The notes below the pieces were generated by a model. It had not been told where the DNA came from, did no database searches, and saw nothing but the letters and a program-made list of their open reading frames with translations. From contig CAJXYE010000024.1 in the NCBI GenBank assembly GCA_913063325.1, forward strand, positions 1-61,563: a stretch of 61,563 bases of DNA. Direction: 5' to 3'. This document shows, one piece after another, positions 1 through 7,967 of the stretch. The stretch's first letter is position 1, and the number at the start of each line of letters is the position of its first letter. Both the position numbers and the translations under genes were made by a program. This DNA is from an uncultured Colwellia sp. Its GTDB lineage: Bacteria; Pseudomonadota; Gammaproteobacteria; Enterobacterales; Alteromonadaceae.

Positions 1-76
1 TGGTGGGCGATACTGGGCTTGAACCAGTGACCCCCGCCTTGTAAGGGCGGTGCTCTCCCAACTGAGCTAATCGCCC
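1..76 (-). tRNA. tRNA-Val (anticodon UAC)
   Basis: Read on the minus strand, the sequence starts GGGCGAT and ends ATCGCCCACCA, a perfect 7-bp acceptor stem with encoded CCA. The anticodon arm has stem CCGCC/GGCGG around loop CTTACAA, giving anticodon TAC (valine). The T-arm contains GGTTCAAGCC. It is 76 nt long. It is identical to the neighbouring tRNA and lies downstream of it in the same direction, so the two are probably cut from one transcript. Confidence 0.97.
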
Positions 77-101
77 ATAATTACTTTTTTCTTTTTAGAA
101 T

Positions 102-177
102 TGGTGGGCGATACTGGGCTTGAACCAGTGACCCCCGCCTTGTAAGGGCGGTGCTCTCCCAACTGAGCTAATCGCCC
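102..177 (-). tRNA. tRNA-Val (anticodon UAC), second identical copy
   Basis: The same 76-nt sequence as the tRNA at 1-76, including the 7-bp acceptor stem, anticodon TAC and encoded CCA. It is the promoter-proximal copy. A 25-nt AT-rich spacer separates the two, as expected for a tandem tRNA transcript processed by RNases. Confidence 0.97.
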
Positions 178-233
178 AATTCTAAAATTACCGATTCGTT
201 TACTGCATGACAGTGTGCGTTTCAGTGGGGCGT

Positions 234-261
234 ATTATAGGGAGATCGAAAAAGCTGTCAA
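234..261 (-). promoter_or_regulatory. sigma70 promoter of the tRNA-Val operon
   Basis: On the minus strand TTGACA (256-261) and TATAAT (234-239) are both perfect consensus boxes, with a 16-bp spacer. Just downstream of the -10 box the sequence is ACGCCCC, a GC-rich discriminator of the kind found at stable-RNA promoters under stringent control. The control is inferred from that family property. Confidence 0.88.
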
Positions 262-633
262 CAGAAAACCTCGAAAATTACTGTTTTTTTTCAAAATATT
301 AAACGCTTGATTTATTTTCAGCCATAACGCTGCATTAGTGTGCATTAAAATTTACTTTTTGCGCTTTATGCTAGGGGCATTTGATCTTTCAGGGGTGAAA
401 TTCATTCAATTTAAAAATGGATTTAATCGCGACGCGAGTTTTGTATCATAGTTATTCTATTAAAAAAGCGAGCAACAATGAGTAAATTCGTTTAAAGGGC
501 AGCATTTGTTTGACATTTAGTCTACGTTATCGTCTGCTCGAGTAGCCAGCTACAAGTCACATACTCTGCTTTCATCTAAATACTAAACAAGTTGCTGTAA
601 AAGTAATCTCGAAAGTTTAACAGCCCCTATTAA
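262..633. other. intergenic region without a recognised gene
   Basis: AT-rich, with stops in all frames. It lies between the tRNA promoter and the 3' end of the leftward envelope operon. A weak inverted repeat (GCTGT near 592, ACAGC near 621) could form a loose terminator for that operon, but there is no clear U-tract. I see nothing else here. Confidence 0.4.
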
Positions 634-1971
634 CTAAAAAGGATGGCCTACCATCAACCAAGTACTTGTGCCTTCTTTTGACCGTGTAAAATCTAACCTG
701 ACAACAATGCCTGCCGTTAACGCCCTTAATGACCCCCCTACATCAGACTTCCAATCAGAGAACAAAGTATCACGATGTAAAGTGGGAGATACCCGACCTC
801 CCTCTACATAAAATACAGTTTGGAACCAATCAAGGTTTAAAAACTTTAACCAGCGAACATCTGCAATAGGATTATAATCCAAGGTCATCCTATATTCAGC
901 TGTGGCATAAATAGCTGCTTTATCATGAAAGCGATTTTGCCTGAAACCGCGCATCCGATACATACCACCTAAGGTTGCTCCCTCCATAAATGGTGGGCTG
1001 TTCATTGCTTGGCTATTACCTTTGTCGTCAGTTATCACTTGCCAGCTTGGTGAATACCCTGCCCATGCATTAAGTGCGATAATATTTTGCTTGGCAAATG
1101 AATTGGCCCCTAATGAAAAATATTTACTTGCTTCCATCTCAACAAAGGTCCACTGTTTTTTAGACTCAAGCCACTGTGGATTATAGGTAAAGGCAATATA
1201 TTGTGAACTTCCCTGACTCGGGTTAACTGGAAAATCAGTATTATCATAAAAAATACCCAATTCAAGTGCATGAACAGCACCTGAAAGCTCACCATTTTCA
1301 TCTCTATATTGTTGGTAGCGATTAAATTGTCTAGCAACCAATATGCTGGTACCTGTTTTAAGCGGGTTCCAGTCTTCTAATTCAACCTGCTCTTTTAACA
1401 GTCCTCCCTGCAATTGATATTCAACTATGCTTTGCTTTTCAGCACTGCCCCAGGGTAAGACATACTCTAATTTAACATCCCACCAATTACTTGACCCCTC
1501 GGCTTGGATAAAGTCGTCAAAACTTGAATCATTCGAGCCAGACCTAGGTGCGGGAGTATAAACATCCGGCAGAGGAGAGTAAGCACGTAATAGTGGGAAC
1601 TCCCCCATCATACCAATAGCACTAAAAAAGAACCGTTCACTGTCTAAAACACGATAATCCCAAAGACTTAAGCCAAAACCTTTAGTATCCTCGCCACCAT
1701 AAGCTGTACCTGCTACGGTCATTTGTTTTTGATATAAGCCTGTTGCCATAGCGCCAACACCAATAACAGTACCTAAGTCATCCGTGCTAAAAACATAAGG
1801 CAACACTAAACTTTCGCGCAGTTTAGCGTTTTCTTGTCTTTGCACTGAATACTTAACCTGACTTGGCGCCTTAGCTTGGGAATCAGTGATAAAAAATAGC
1901 CACTGCACGCTAATTAAACTTAGCAGTACAGCAGAATTTATTAGATGATGGATAAAATAAACTCTCATCAC
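634..1971 (-). CDS. Omp85/BamA-TamA-like outer membrane beta-barrel protein
   Basis: A 445-residue protein with a signal peptide (about residues 1-34, ending SQAKA). No POTRA domains are evident; the mature chain begins directly with barrel-like text (VLPYVFSTDDLGTVIGVGA). Near the C-terminus the segment GGMYRMRGF (RGF at about 341-343) resembles the conserved (V)RGF/Y motif of Omp85 and surface-antigen D15 barrels, and the last residue is Phe, the usual barrel signal. It is probably a barrel-only Omp85-type protein in the outer membrane; the cargo is unknown. It is last in a leftward run with the DUF3313 lipoprotein gene (20-nt gap) and the GPW-repeat protein. The family is fairly sure; the function is not. 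Confidence 0.75.
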   Translation of the reverse strand: MMRVYFIHHLINSAVLLSLISVQWLFFITDSQAKAPSQVKYSVQRQENAKLRESLVLPYVFSTDDLGTVIGVGAMATGLYQKQMTVAGTAYGGEDTKGFGLSLWDYRVLDSERFFFSAIGMMGEFPLLRAYSPLPDVYTPAPRSGSNDSSFDDFIQAEGSSNWWDVKLEYVLPWGSAEKQSIVEYQLQGGLLKEQVELEDWNPLKTGTSILVARQFNRYQQYRDENGELSGAVHALELGIFYDNTDFPVNPSQGSSQYIAFTYNPQWLESKKQWTFVEMEASKYFSLGANSFAKQNIIALNAWAGYSPSWQVITDDKGNSQAMNSPPFMEGATLGGMYRMRGFRQNRFHDKAAIYATAEYRMTLDYNPIADVRWLKFLNLDWFQTVFYVEGGRVSPTLHRDTLFSDWKSDVGGSLRALTAGIVVRLDFTRSKEGTSTWLMVGHPF

Positions 1972-1991
1972 AAATACTTTTTCAATATCGC

Positions 1992-2684
1992 TTACTTAGT
2001 TTTAGGCATATGTGCTTCATCATATTTAGTTCGTAATGCCTTAGCCCACTTTCTGATCATGCGCTTTGCATCCGCTCGATTAGAAACACGGGTTGCCCAC
2101 TGATAATAACTATTATCTCCCGCCGCTGATGCACTAACTGCACGTGCTAATATTTCACCGCTTACACCATCATAAAGCTCTAAGAACAATGTAGCTTGCC
2201 CTGTTTCACTGCTGTAAGTTTTTATATTCCCTGCGGTTCTAAGGTCTGGCGCCGCTACATCTAAATCAACAATGGCAGGTCTGATCAATAAGGTATTTGA
2301 ACTTATTTTATCGACGATAGGAAATTTGGCATTCTTACCAAATTCTTCCTTAAACACTTCATCGAACAATTTAGCCACATCAGCTTTAATACGTATTACA
2401 TCTTCATCACGAACACGTGTCGATATCGACGTTTGATTTCTATTGTAATCACGTTTCCAATCTTTTTTAAAAGCAACTGCACTCGGTAAAATGAGTACTT
2501 TTTTATATTCAGAAAAATCGACGCCTTCTTTTATATAAGCAACGGTTGATTTTGTCGATTTTTTTAAATTCATCCCCTCTGGCGAGACTTGCGGTACATT
2601 AGTAGTGGTAGTACAACCAAGCACCATTGAAGTAGCTAGCGCGATAAAACTTAGTTTAAGACCATATTTTTTAAGCATTTTCAT
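1992..2684 (-). CDS. DUF3313-type lipoprotein
   Basis: A 230-residue protein with a lipoprotein signal peptide; the lipobox VLGC puts the lipidated cysteine at residue 24, followed by a Thr run. The body (YKKVLILPSAVAFKKDW..., LLIRPAIVDLDVAAPDL..., LFLELYDGVSGEILARA) matches the pattern of DUF3313 lipoproteins: an alternating beta core and a segment on the subunit's own turnover or degree of expression. No catalytic motif is seen. It sits between the GPW-repeat protein gene (57 nt upstream) and the Omp85-like gene (20 nt downstream), so the three are probably co-transcribed and act in the envelope. The role is unknown. Confidence 0.75.
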   Translation of the reverse strand: MKMLKKYGLKLSFIALATSMVLGCTTTTNVPQVSPEGMNLKKSTKSTVAYIKEGVDFSEYKKVLILPSAVAFKKDWKRDYNRNQTSISTRVRDEDVIRIKADVAKLFDEVFKEEFGKNAKFPIVDKISSNTLLIRPAIVDLDVAAPDLRTAGNIKTYSSETGQATLFLELYDGVSGEILARAVSASAAGDNSYYQWATRVSNRADAKRMIRKWAKALRTKYDEAHMPKTK

Positions 2685-2741
2685 TCCTTTGTGTTTCAGT
2701 TTATAGGTGTTTTCTTCGTTATATTACTATTCACAAACCAG

Positions 2742-4958
2742 CTATCGACCTCGACGAGCATTGCCCATCGTTTGATGACCTCCCCTTGGCATATTGCCCA
2801 TCTGCCTGCCATGTAACTCTCTATTCATTCTTTGATGGTCAAACTGTCGGTTATTAGGTCGCTGCATATTACTCGGCTTATTTATACTTGGCTGACGATT
2901 AATCGGCTGTTGGTTTGGCCGTGGTGATGAGTATATCTTTCCTCGTCTGGGTACTGTTTTCCAATTTTTATTACTACGGTTTTGCCACTGACCATTTTCA
3001 TGACGTACCACGCCACCTTCTCTATCAGCATAAACATTATTAGCCCGTTTAGGAGCAACTTTAGCTTTATTGAGATTACGATTTGTTGGTTGCTTTATCG
3101 CATTACGTTTTTTGTTTACCCCTTGATTATATAAATTATTAACTCGGTTGCTTCGTGCCATTTTACTACCCGCTCTATTAACTGGATTAGTATTGATTCT
3201 TTGTTGTACATGGGCACGATTAGCAATGCTGACTGAGTTACCAATATTAATATTGCCATTAATATTTATGTTGGTATGACCACGATAGCCGCCACCATAA
3301 TACCGACCACAACAGGGTCTTGGATGATGATGATAACCACCGCCCCAAACAACACCAACTCTAAAGAATGGGCTACCCCAACTTACACCAACATTCCAAC
3401 CTGTCCATGGATTATAACCAACATGTAATCCCCAAGTTGGTGGTCTAGGATAATACCAACCACCAACATAATAAGGCGGGTAATACCAACCGGTGCCATA
3501 AATTGGTACACCGTAATACGGATATGACCACAAATAACCTGGGGTATAACCTACATAAACAACTTCAGGGGTTGAGTCATAAACTGTAACATACGTGGTG
3601 TTATACATAGGTGAGCTAGGAGGAATTTGTGCAATAGCTTCTTTAGGGATGTTATCCGCTACTCGCCAAGGACCTTTTGGCAGTGATGACAAGAACCACA
3701 CACCGTTATCGACCGCATAATATTTACCTGCTATTTTAAGTACTTGTGCTGACGTATTCACCGCGTATTCAACGTCGGTACCAGCTATTTTTTCAAACTT
3801 TGGCGCGCCATCGTAATTTACCGTCAACTTTGCTTCACTGCGCTTTATTGCAGCGGTTTGCGGGATTTGTGCATCTAGCACTGCTTGCTCTGCTTCATCA
3901 GTACCGGCAACAGAGGTTCTTAATCCGCCAATAGCAGACTCTGGCGGAATTTCTTTAAAGCTATTTGGCAGTTTATCTGCGCGAACAAAAGCCCAAGGAC
4001 CTTGTTCACTCTTACTGCTAAACCAACGACCAGATAATAAAATATACATTTGTCCACTGGCTAACTCACGTAACCATGGTGTTTCGGTATTTTCAACATA
4101 CAGCAATTTACCGCCGACCAAGCTTGTCCATTTTGTACTGCCATCTGAAACCACCAACTCGGTCGGTTTAGTCGTCGTTATAATATTAGGTGCACTAATA
4201 ACTTGTGGCGTATCAACCTGGCTTTCTTCTTTTGGGATCAAAGCCTTTAGAGCTGCGGGGGGATTAGCTAAAATTGACCATGGACCAAGCGCATCAGATG
4301 CTTGATACCATAAATGGCCACTGGTTAAATAAAACTTGCTTTGGTTTTTAGTTTTAACTACTGCCAGAGGTGTATTTAATGCCCGCTGATAATTACTGTT
4401 TTCAATATCTCTAAATATCGGCTCACCATCATAGCTGAGTAATACCGATAAAATATCCGTGAATATAATCTCAGGGGCGTCATTTTTTATTTGAGCCAGG
4501 CTTACTTTAATTTTTTCTTCTGTAGTTAAACTTGCTGTCAACTTTGATAGCGAAGAGGTAAAAGACGACTGTGATAATTGCGCCTCAACAAACTGAGTAA
4601 ATTCCTGCTCTGCTGCTTCTTTTGAATCAGGCCAGCCAACTTTTGTCACTTTTAATTGATTAATTGTTACTGTGTTTGCACTACGGTCAGTCTCAATTTT
4701 TGACGAAAACCAAAACACACCAAAAATTGGCTCTACATTATCTTTTAATTCCAAAGACATTGCCGCTCGACCCGTTAATATATTACCAACAAGTTTCTCT
4801 GGCTGTGGTTGATATACCACAATAGTGCCTTTCTCACCGGTCAGCTCTTGTGGCCAATCAGCTGCAAAACTGGTTAATGAATAAAGCAGTAAGAAACATC
4901 CTGTAAAACATGTATTAACAAACTTAAGTGTTTGAACATTGAAGCAAGTCTTCATCAT
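2742..4958 (-). CDS. large secreted protein with GPW repeats and Gly/Tyr-rich region
   Basis: A 738-residue protein with a signal peptide (about 1-33, ending SFAA). It has at least three spaced modules of the form W-(5 to 9 residues)-GPW followed by a Pro pair: ALGPWSILANPP, EQGPWAFVRADKLP and PKGPWRVADNIP. A Gly/Tyr/Trp/Pro-rich stretch follows (about 470-570, many YPYYG, GGWYYP and HHHP units). The last 170 residues are basic and rich in Asn, Arg and Gln. It has no transmembrane segment after the signal and no catalytic motif I can name. Similar proteins are sometimes labelled carbohydrate-binding family V/XII, but I would not assign a function. It is first gene of the leftward three-gene envelope unit; the 150-bp gap to the divergent gene at 5109 should hold its promoter. 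Confidence 0.7.
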   Translation of the reverse strand: MMKTCFNVQTLKFVNTCFTGCFLLLYSLTSFAADWPQELTGEKGTIVVYQPQPEKLVGNILTGRAAMSLELKDNVEPIFGVFWFSSKIETDRSANTVTINQLKVTKVGWPDSKEAAEQEFTQFVEAQLSQSSFTSSLSKLTASLTTEEKIKVSLAQIKNDAPEIIFTDILSVLLSYDGEPIFRDIENSNYQRALNTPLAVVKTKNQSKFYLTSGHLWYQASDALGPWSILANPPAALKALIPKEESQVDTPQVISAPNIITTTKPTELVVSDGSTKWTSLVGGKLLYVENTETPWLRELASGQMYILLSGRWFSSKSEQGPWAFVRADKLPNSFKEIPPESAIGGLRTSVAGTDEAEQAVLDAQIPQTAAIKRSEAKLTVNYDGAPKFEKIAGTDVEYAVNTSAQVLKIAGKYYAVDNGVWFLSSLPKGPWRVADNIPKEAIAQIPPSSPMYNTTYVTVYDSTPEVVYVGYTPGYLWSYPYYGVPIYGTGWYYPPYYVGGWYYPRPPTWGLHVGYNPWTGWNVGVSWGSPFFRVGVVWGGGYHHHPRPCCGRYYGGGYRGHTNININGNINIGNSVSIANRAHVQQRINTNPVNRAGSKMARSNRVNNLYNQGVNKKRNAIKQPTNRNLNKAKVAPKRANNVYADREGGVVRHENGQWQNRSNKNWKTVPRRGKIYSSPRPNQQPINRQPSINKPSNMQRPNNRQFDHQRMNRELHGRQMGNMPRGGHQTMGNARRGR

Positions 4959-5108
4959 ACAATCCTGTCTTGTGTCAGTTAAGGTAAAATAAGCGCTGTC
5001 TAATGTATAAAAAGCACCAGTATGATAATATCGCCTGAAATAATGCCGCTGTAAATATAATTACATTAAAAATTATGCGGTAACTACTTATATACACTAG
5101 GATTATCT

Positions 5109-5528
5109 ATGAAAGCCCCTTTATATAACGACATTCTTGCCATTTGCCAAGAGATTGCTAACGCGTCAAATACAGATAATGATGAATTAAGACTTACCAG
5201 TTGTAAAAAGTTGCAAGTACTTTGTGCTACTAATCAAAACTCACCAAAAGATCACCCCCTACAATGGGAAGCACTTGCTGACTTTACCGAAGATGGTGAG
5301 CAAGCTATGGATATTTATGAAGTCGCTTTAGCCACTGCAGAAAAACTAGCCTTACCCGTTTTTACCGCATCAGCTTATTTAGCAATGGCTTTGCGCCAAG
5401 TTGAATTTGAAGAAAAAGAGCAAGCACTCGTTTTTGCTAACAAAGCGAATGAAGCAGCTCAACCAATTGAAAGTGAAGAATTAAAAGCTGAAATCACTGA
5501 GCTTTTAGCTCAATTAGTACAAGACTAA
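5109..5528 (+). CDS. hypothetical all-helical protein, TPR-like
   Basis: A 139-residue, acidic, alanine- and glutamate-rich protein without signal peptide or membrane segment. The helical text (EQAMDIYEVALATAEKLALP, AYLAMALRQVEFEEKEQALV) is reminiscent of two or three TPR-like helix pairs, but the TPR consensus is not convincing. Start ATG is preceded by AGGATT. It lies 24 nt before the S4-domain gene and is probably in the same operon, which suggests a cytoplasmic housekeeping role. I do not recognise a named family. Confidence 0.7.
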   Translation: MKAPLYNDILAICQEIANASNTDNDELRLTSCKKLQVLCATNQNSPKDHPLQWEALADFTEDGEQAMDIYEVALATAEKLALPVFTASAYLAMALRQVEFEEKEQALVFANKANEAAQPIESEELKAEITELLAQLVQD

Positions 5529-5552
5529 CATCCGTTTATTATCGAGAAAAAC

Positions 5553-5996
5553 ATGTCCGAAAGTTACTTAGTTATTGAATTAAACCACCAACCCGTTGAG
5601 TTATGTAAATTACTAAAAATAGCAAATTTGGTCAGTGGTGGCGGTGAAGCAAAAGTTGTTATCAGTGAAGGCTATGTTTTACTTAATGGTGAAGTTGAAT
5701 ACCAAAAGCGTAAAAAAGTTTACCATGAGGATGTGATTGAGTTTAATGGCGAAGTAGTACAGTTACTTATTAATGAAGAACTTGCTGAACCAGAGCCGAC
5801 TTTTGATGGAATAGAAGAAAATGATACTAAACCGGTTAGCGAACAGGGTAGTTATGCTTCAAAAGCCAAAACACCTCAGAAAAAAGCTAAGTCTAATAAA
5901 AAGCCAGCTAAACAAGCTAAAAGCGACTTTATACCTCAACCACAAGATATTGAAATGGTGAAAGTGCCTCGAAAAAGAAAGCCTATTTCGTTTTAA
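5553..5996 (+). CDS. S4-domain RNA-binding protein, YbcJ-like, with basic tail
   Basis: A 147-residue protein. Residues 1-75 form an S4 fold of the YbcJ type: LVSGGGEAKVVISEGYVLLN is the typical core with the Gly-rich turn, followed by the beta-strand pair VYHEDVIEFNGEVVQLL. YbcJ of E. coli is about 70 residues, so the second half is extra: an acidic linker (EPEPTFDGIEEND) and then a Lys-rich tail (KAKTPQKKAKSNKKPAKQAK) likely to add non-specific nucleic acid binding. It follows the 139-residue gene by 24 nt. An inverted repeat just downstream can end transcription between it and the convergent acetyltransferase gene. Confidence 0.82.
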   Translation: MSESYLVIELNHQPVELCKLLKIANLVSGGGEAKVVISEGYVLLNGEVEYQKRKKVYHEDVIEFNGEVVQLLINEELAEPEPTFDGIEENDTKPVSEQGSYASKAKTPQKKAKSNKKPAKQAKSDFIPQPQDIEMVKVPRKRKPISF

Positions 5997-6004
5997 TCAG
6001 TAGA

Positions 6005-6030
6005 GTCATCAATTAACATTAATTGATGAC
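6005..6030. terminator. bidirectional hairpin between convergent genes
   Basis: A perfect 12-bp inverted repeat GTCATCAATTAA / TTAATTGATGAC with a 2-nt loop between the stop codons of the S4 gene and the leftward acetyltransferase gene. The stem is AT-rich and the U-tracts are poor, so it is a plausible but not strong terminator. Confidence 0.55.
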
Positions 6031-6041
6031 TTAATGAAAGG

Positions 6042-6524
6042 TTAAAGCACTTTTTCCCAAAACATTGCTTTGCCCGTTTTTTCATCGAGTTCATAACCAG
6101 TAAAACCTAACTTTCTATAAGCATTTTGTGCCACGGTATTGCCCTCTAATACTTCAAGAGTTAATTTGCAGTATCCACGTTCCCGCGATATTTTCTCCGC
6201 TTCAATAAACAATTTTTGGCTTAAACCTAGGCCTCGAAATTTTTTTAAAACACCGCAATCGTGAATATTCAGTAAAGGCTTACATTTAAAAGTAGAAAAG
6301 CCTTCGACACAATTAAGTATTCCCGCAGCTTTACCATCAACATAACAAAGCAGTGTTAAAAAATCATTTCGCTTGGCTATGGTGGCAACTAAATTTTGCT
6401 GAACATCGTCAGTTAGTGCTGTTCCCCCGCCCATAGGGTCAAGAGCGTAAGCATTTAGCAACATCACTAAATCCTTGCCTTGTTGCTCATTATGGTAATC
6501 TGCTTGAATTATAGTTATTTGCAC
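6042..6524 (-). CDS. GNAT-family N-acetyltransferase
   Basis: A 160-residue protein. The acetyl-CoA binding motif A is visible in VLKKFRGLGLSQKLFIEAEK (R/Q-x-x-G-x-G/A type, about residues 92-111). It is followed by the motif B region LTLEVLEGNTVAQNAYRKLG, a typical GNAT ending in which NxxAxxxYxxxGF packs against CoA (here NTVAQNAYRKLGF). The substrate cannot be read from sequence. It is transcribed leftward and convergent with the S4-domain gene. The 33-bp gap between its start and the inserted element at 6558 leaves little room for a promoter, so the element may contribute one. Confidence 0.85.
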   Translation of the reverse strand: MQITIIQADYHNEQQGKDLVMLLNAYALDPMGGGTALTDDVQQNLVATIAKRNDFLTLLCYVDGKAAGILNCVEGFSTFKCKPLLNIHDCGVLKKFRGLGLSQKLFIEAEKISRERGYCKLTLEVLEGNTVAQNAYRKLGFTGYELDEKTGKAMFWEKVL

Positions 6525-6557
6525 GTCACTTCCTTTTTACTTTTTGATAGAGCGCAT

Positions 6558-6823
6558 TATACCCGATCCACTTGAAGATGCTCGTTTCAGGAAACCTGAG
6601 CGAATCATAATCAAGACACATTTTTTGTTAATGGTTATTCCCTTAAAAATAAATGTAACGATGGGTATGTTTTGCTCAGTTTTCCCCAAAGGGCTGGTTT
6701 ATAACCGTTTTATACTACGTTATTGATTTCGATAAGGGAACAACCATTATCTTCAATCAATTCCTTGCCTAAAGACGGTTATAATTCCAGCTGAAATCTG
6801 CATATTTAAGTGGAACGGGTATA
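6558..6823. mobile_element. MITE-like element, family 1, copy A (266 bp)
   Basis: It begins TATACCCGATCCACTTGA and ends with the imperfect inverted copy (TTTAAGTGGAACGGGTATA), giving about 24-bp terminal inverted repeats. The interior matches the element at 40862-41128 over most of its length: GGTTATTCCCTTAAAAA, GTTATTGATTTCGATAA and AATTCCAGCTGAA occur in both. It encodes no transposase; short open frames in it are not conserved between the copies. It ends 10 bp before the start codon of the channel gene. Confidence 0.8.
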
Positions 6824-6833
6824 TACTCTTAAA

Positions 6834-7832
6834 ATGAATAAAATAAAATTATTGTGTCAATACCAAGACCCCGATAGCACTAAGCAACAAGCCTTTTGCT
6901 GCCAAGGTGAAGCCAATAGCTCTGGCTTTTGTTTTTGGCATGATAAAGAGATTGATAAATCCGGTCCAGATATTAAGCAGCGCTTAGAAAGCTATGCACA
7001 AGCAGGAGGTATGCTACGAGGAGTTATACTAACAAAAGCCCAACTTCAGAGTATAGATCTAGTAAATCATCATCAAAAAGTTGGCTATGATTTCTCCTAC
7101 GCTGATTTTTATCATGCCAAGCTAAATAGCGCCCACATGTTTAATATCAATTTACAGCATGCCAGTATAATGAAAGCTGACTTGCGTGATTCCAATCTCA
7201 ATTGCGCAAACTTAGCAGACACAAATATGCTTGGGGTAAAGTGGACGGGCAGTAAATTTGAAAATGTGAAAATAGGTAAAAAAATAAAACAGGAATACTC
7301 AGCTAAAGAAGCGTTAGCTGCAAAAGATGAGCAAGCTAACATTGACTTTTTAGAGCAAGCAGAAGAAATTTATCGTGATCTGCGAAAACATGCTGAACAT
7401 GAAGGTATTTTCACCTTATCGGGCTATTTTATTCAAAAAGAACTCACCATGCGCAGATTACAATTACCACGCTACGGTATGAAACGTATCATTTCTAAAC
7501 TAGTTGATATTTTTTGTGGTTACGGGGAAGCTCCCTTGCGCATTATCGGTTTATCCATGGCGATAATATTAGTTTGTGCCGTTATTTATGCTTTTACCGG
7601 TTTAAGTTTCCAAGATTCAGTGCAAGCAGTGAGCATCAACCAAACTTTAGAGCACAACCTATCTCTCTTTGCTTCATCGCTTTATTACTCAGTGGTAACC
7701 TTCACCACCTTAGGTTATGGTGACTTTACCCCTGTAGGAATATCTCGAGCCATTGCAGCTATAGAAGCCTTTACTGGTAGTTTTACTATCGCGCTCTTTG
7801 TGGTGGTTTTTGTAAAGAAAATGACCCGATAA
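6834..7832 (+). CDS. pentapeptide-repeat protein fused to a two-TM potassium channel
   Basis: A 332-residue protein. The N-terminus has a Cys/His cluster (C8, C22, C23, C33, H36; FCFWHD) that could bind metal. Residues about 85-140 carry pentapeptide repeats (YADFYHAKLNSAHMF, MKADLRDSNLNCANLADTNM). A charged helical linker follows. The C-terminus is an Ion_trans_2 module: TM1 about 236-257, selectivity filter TTLGYGDFTP at 291-300, and TM2 about 303-328. The filter has the GYGD signature of K+ channels. I chose ATG 6834; an in-frame GTG at 6810 lies inside the inserted element. The gating ligand is unknown; the cytoplasmic Cys cluster and pentapeptide helix are candidates for a sensor. It appears to be transcribed alone. 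Confidence 0.85.
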   Translation: MNKIKLLCQYQDPDSTKQQAFCCQGEANSSGFCFWHDKEIDKSGPDIKQRLESYAQAGGMLRGVILTKAQLQSIDLVNHHQKVGYDFSYADFYHAKLNSAHMFNINLQHASIMKADLRDSNLNCANLADTNMLGVKWTGSKFENVKIGKKIKQEYSAKEALAAKDEQANIDFLEQAEEIYRDLRKHAEHEGIFTLSGYFIQKELTMRRLQLPRYGMKRIISKLVDIFCGYGEAPLRIIGLSMAIILVCAVIYAFTGLSFQDSVQAVSINQTLEHNLSLFASSLYYSVVTFTTLGYGDFTPVGISRAIAAIEAFTGSFTIALFVVVFVKKMTR

Positions 7833-7967
7833 CTACATATGCCTAGGCTATTTTGCTTTTGATGTAACTAAGTCAGAAATATTACATATATTACTTTTTC
7901 ATAAGCTAACCCCCTGTTAGAATAACGCCAATTATATATCCCCCTATTTTTACGGAAACCTCAAGTC

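Noticed and set aside
3746..3934. plus-strand open frame inside the GPW-repeat gene
   Set aside because: Antisense to a clear gene, low-complexity product, no start signals. Other antisense frames within glycosyltransferase, proS and glnS genes were rejected for the same reason.
6544..6726. 60-codon open frame
   Set aside because: Lies almost wholly in the inserted element at 6558-6823. The frame in the sister copy at 40797-40979 differs and has no ribosome site.
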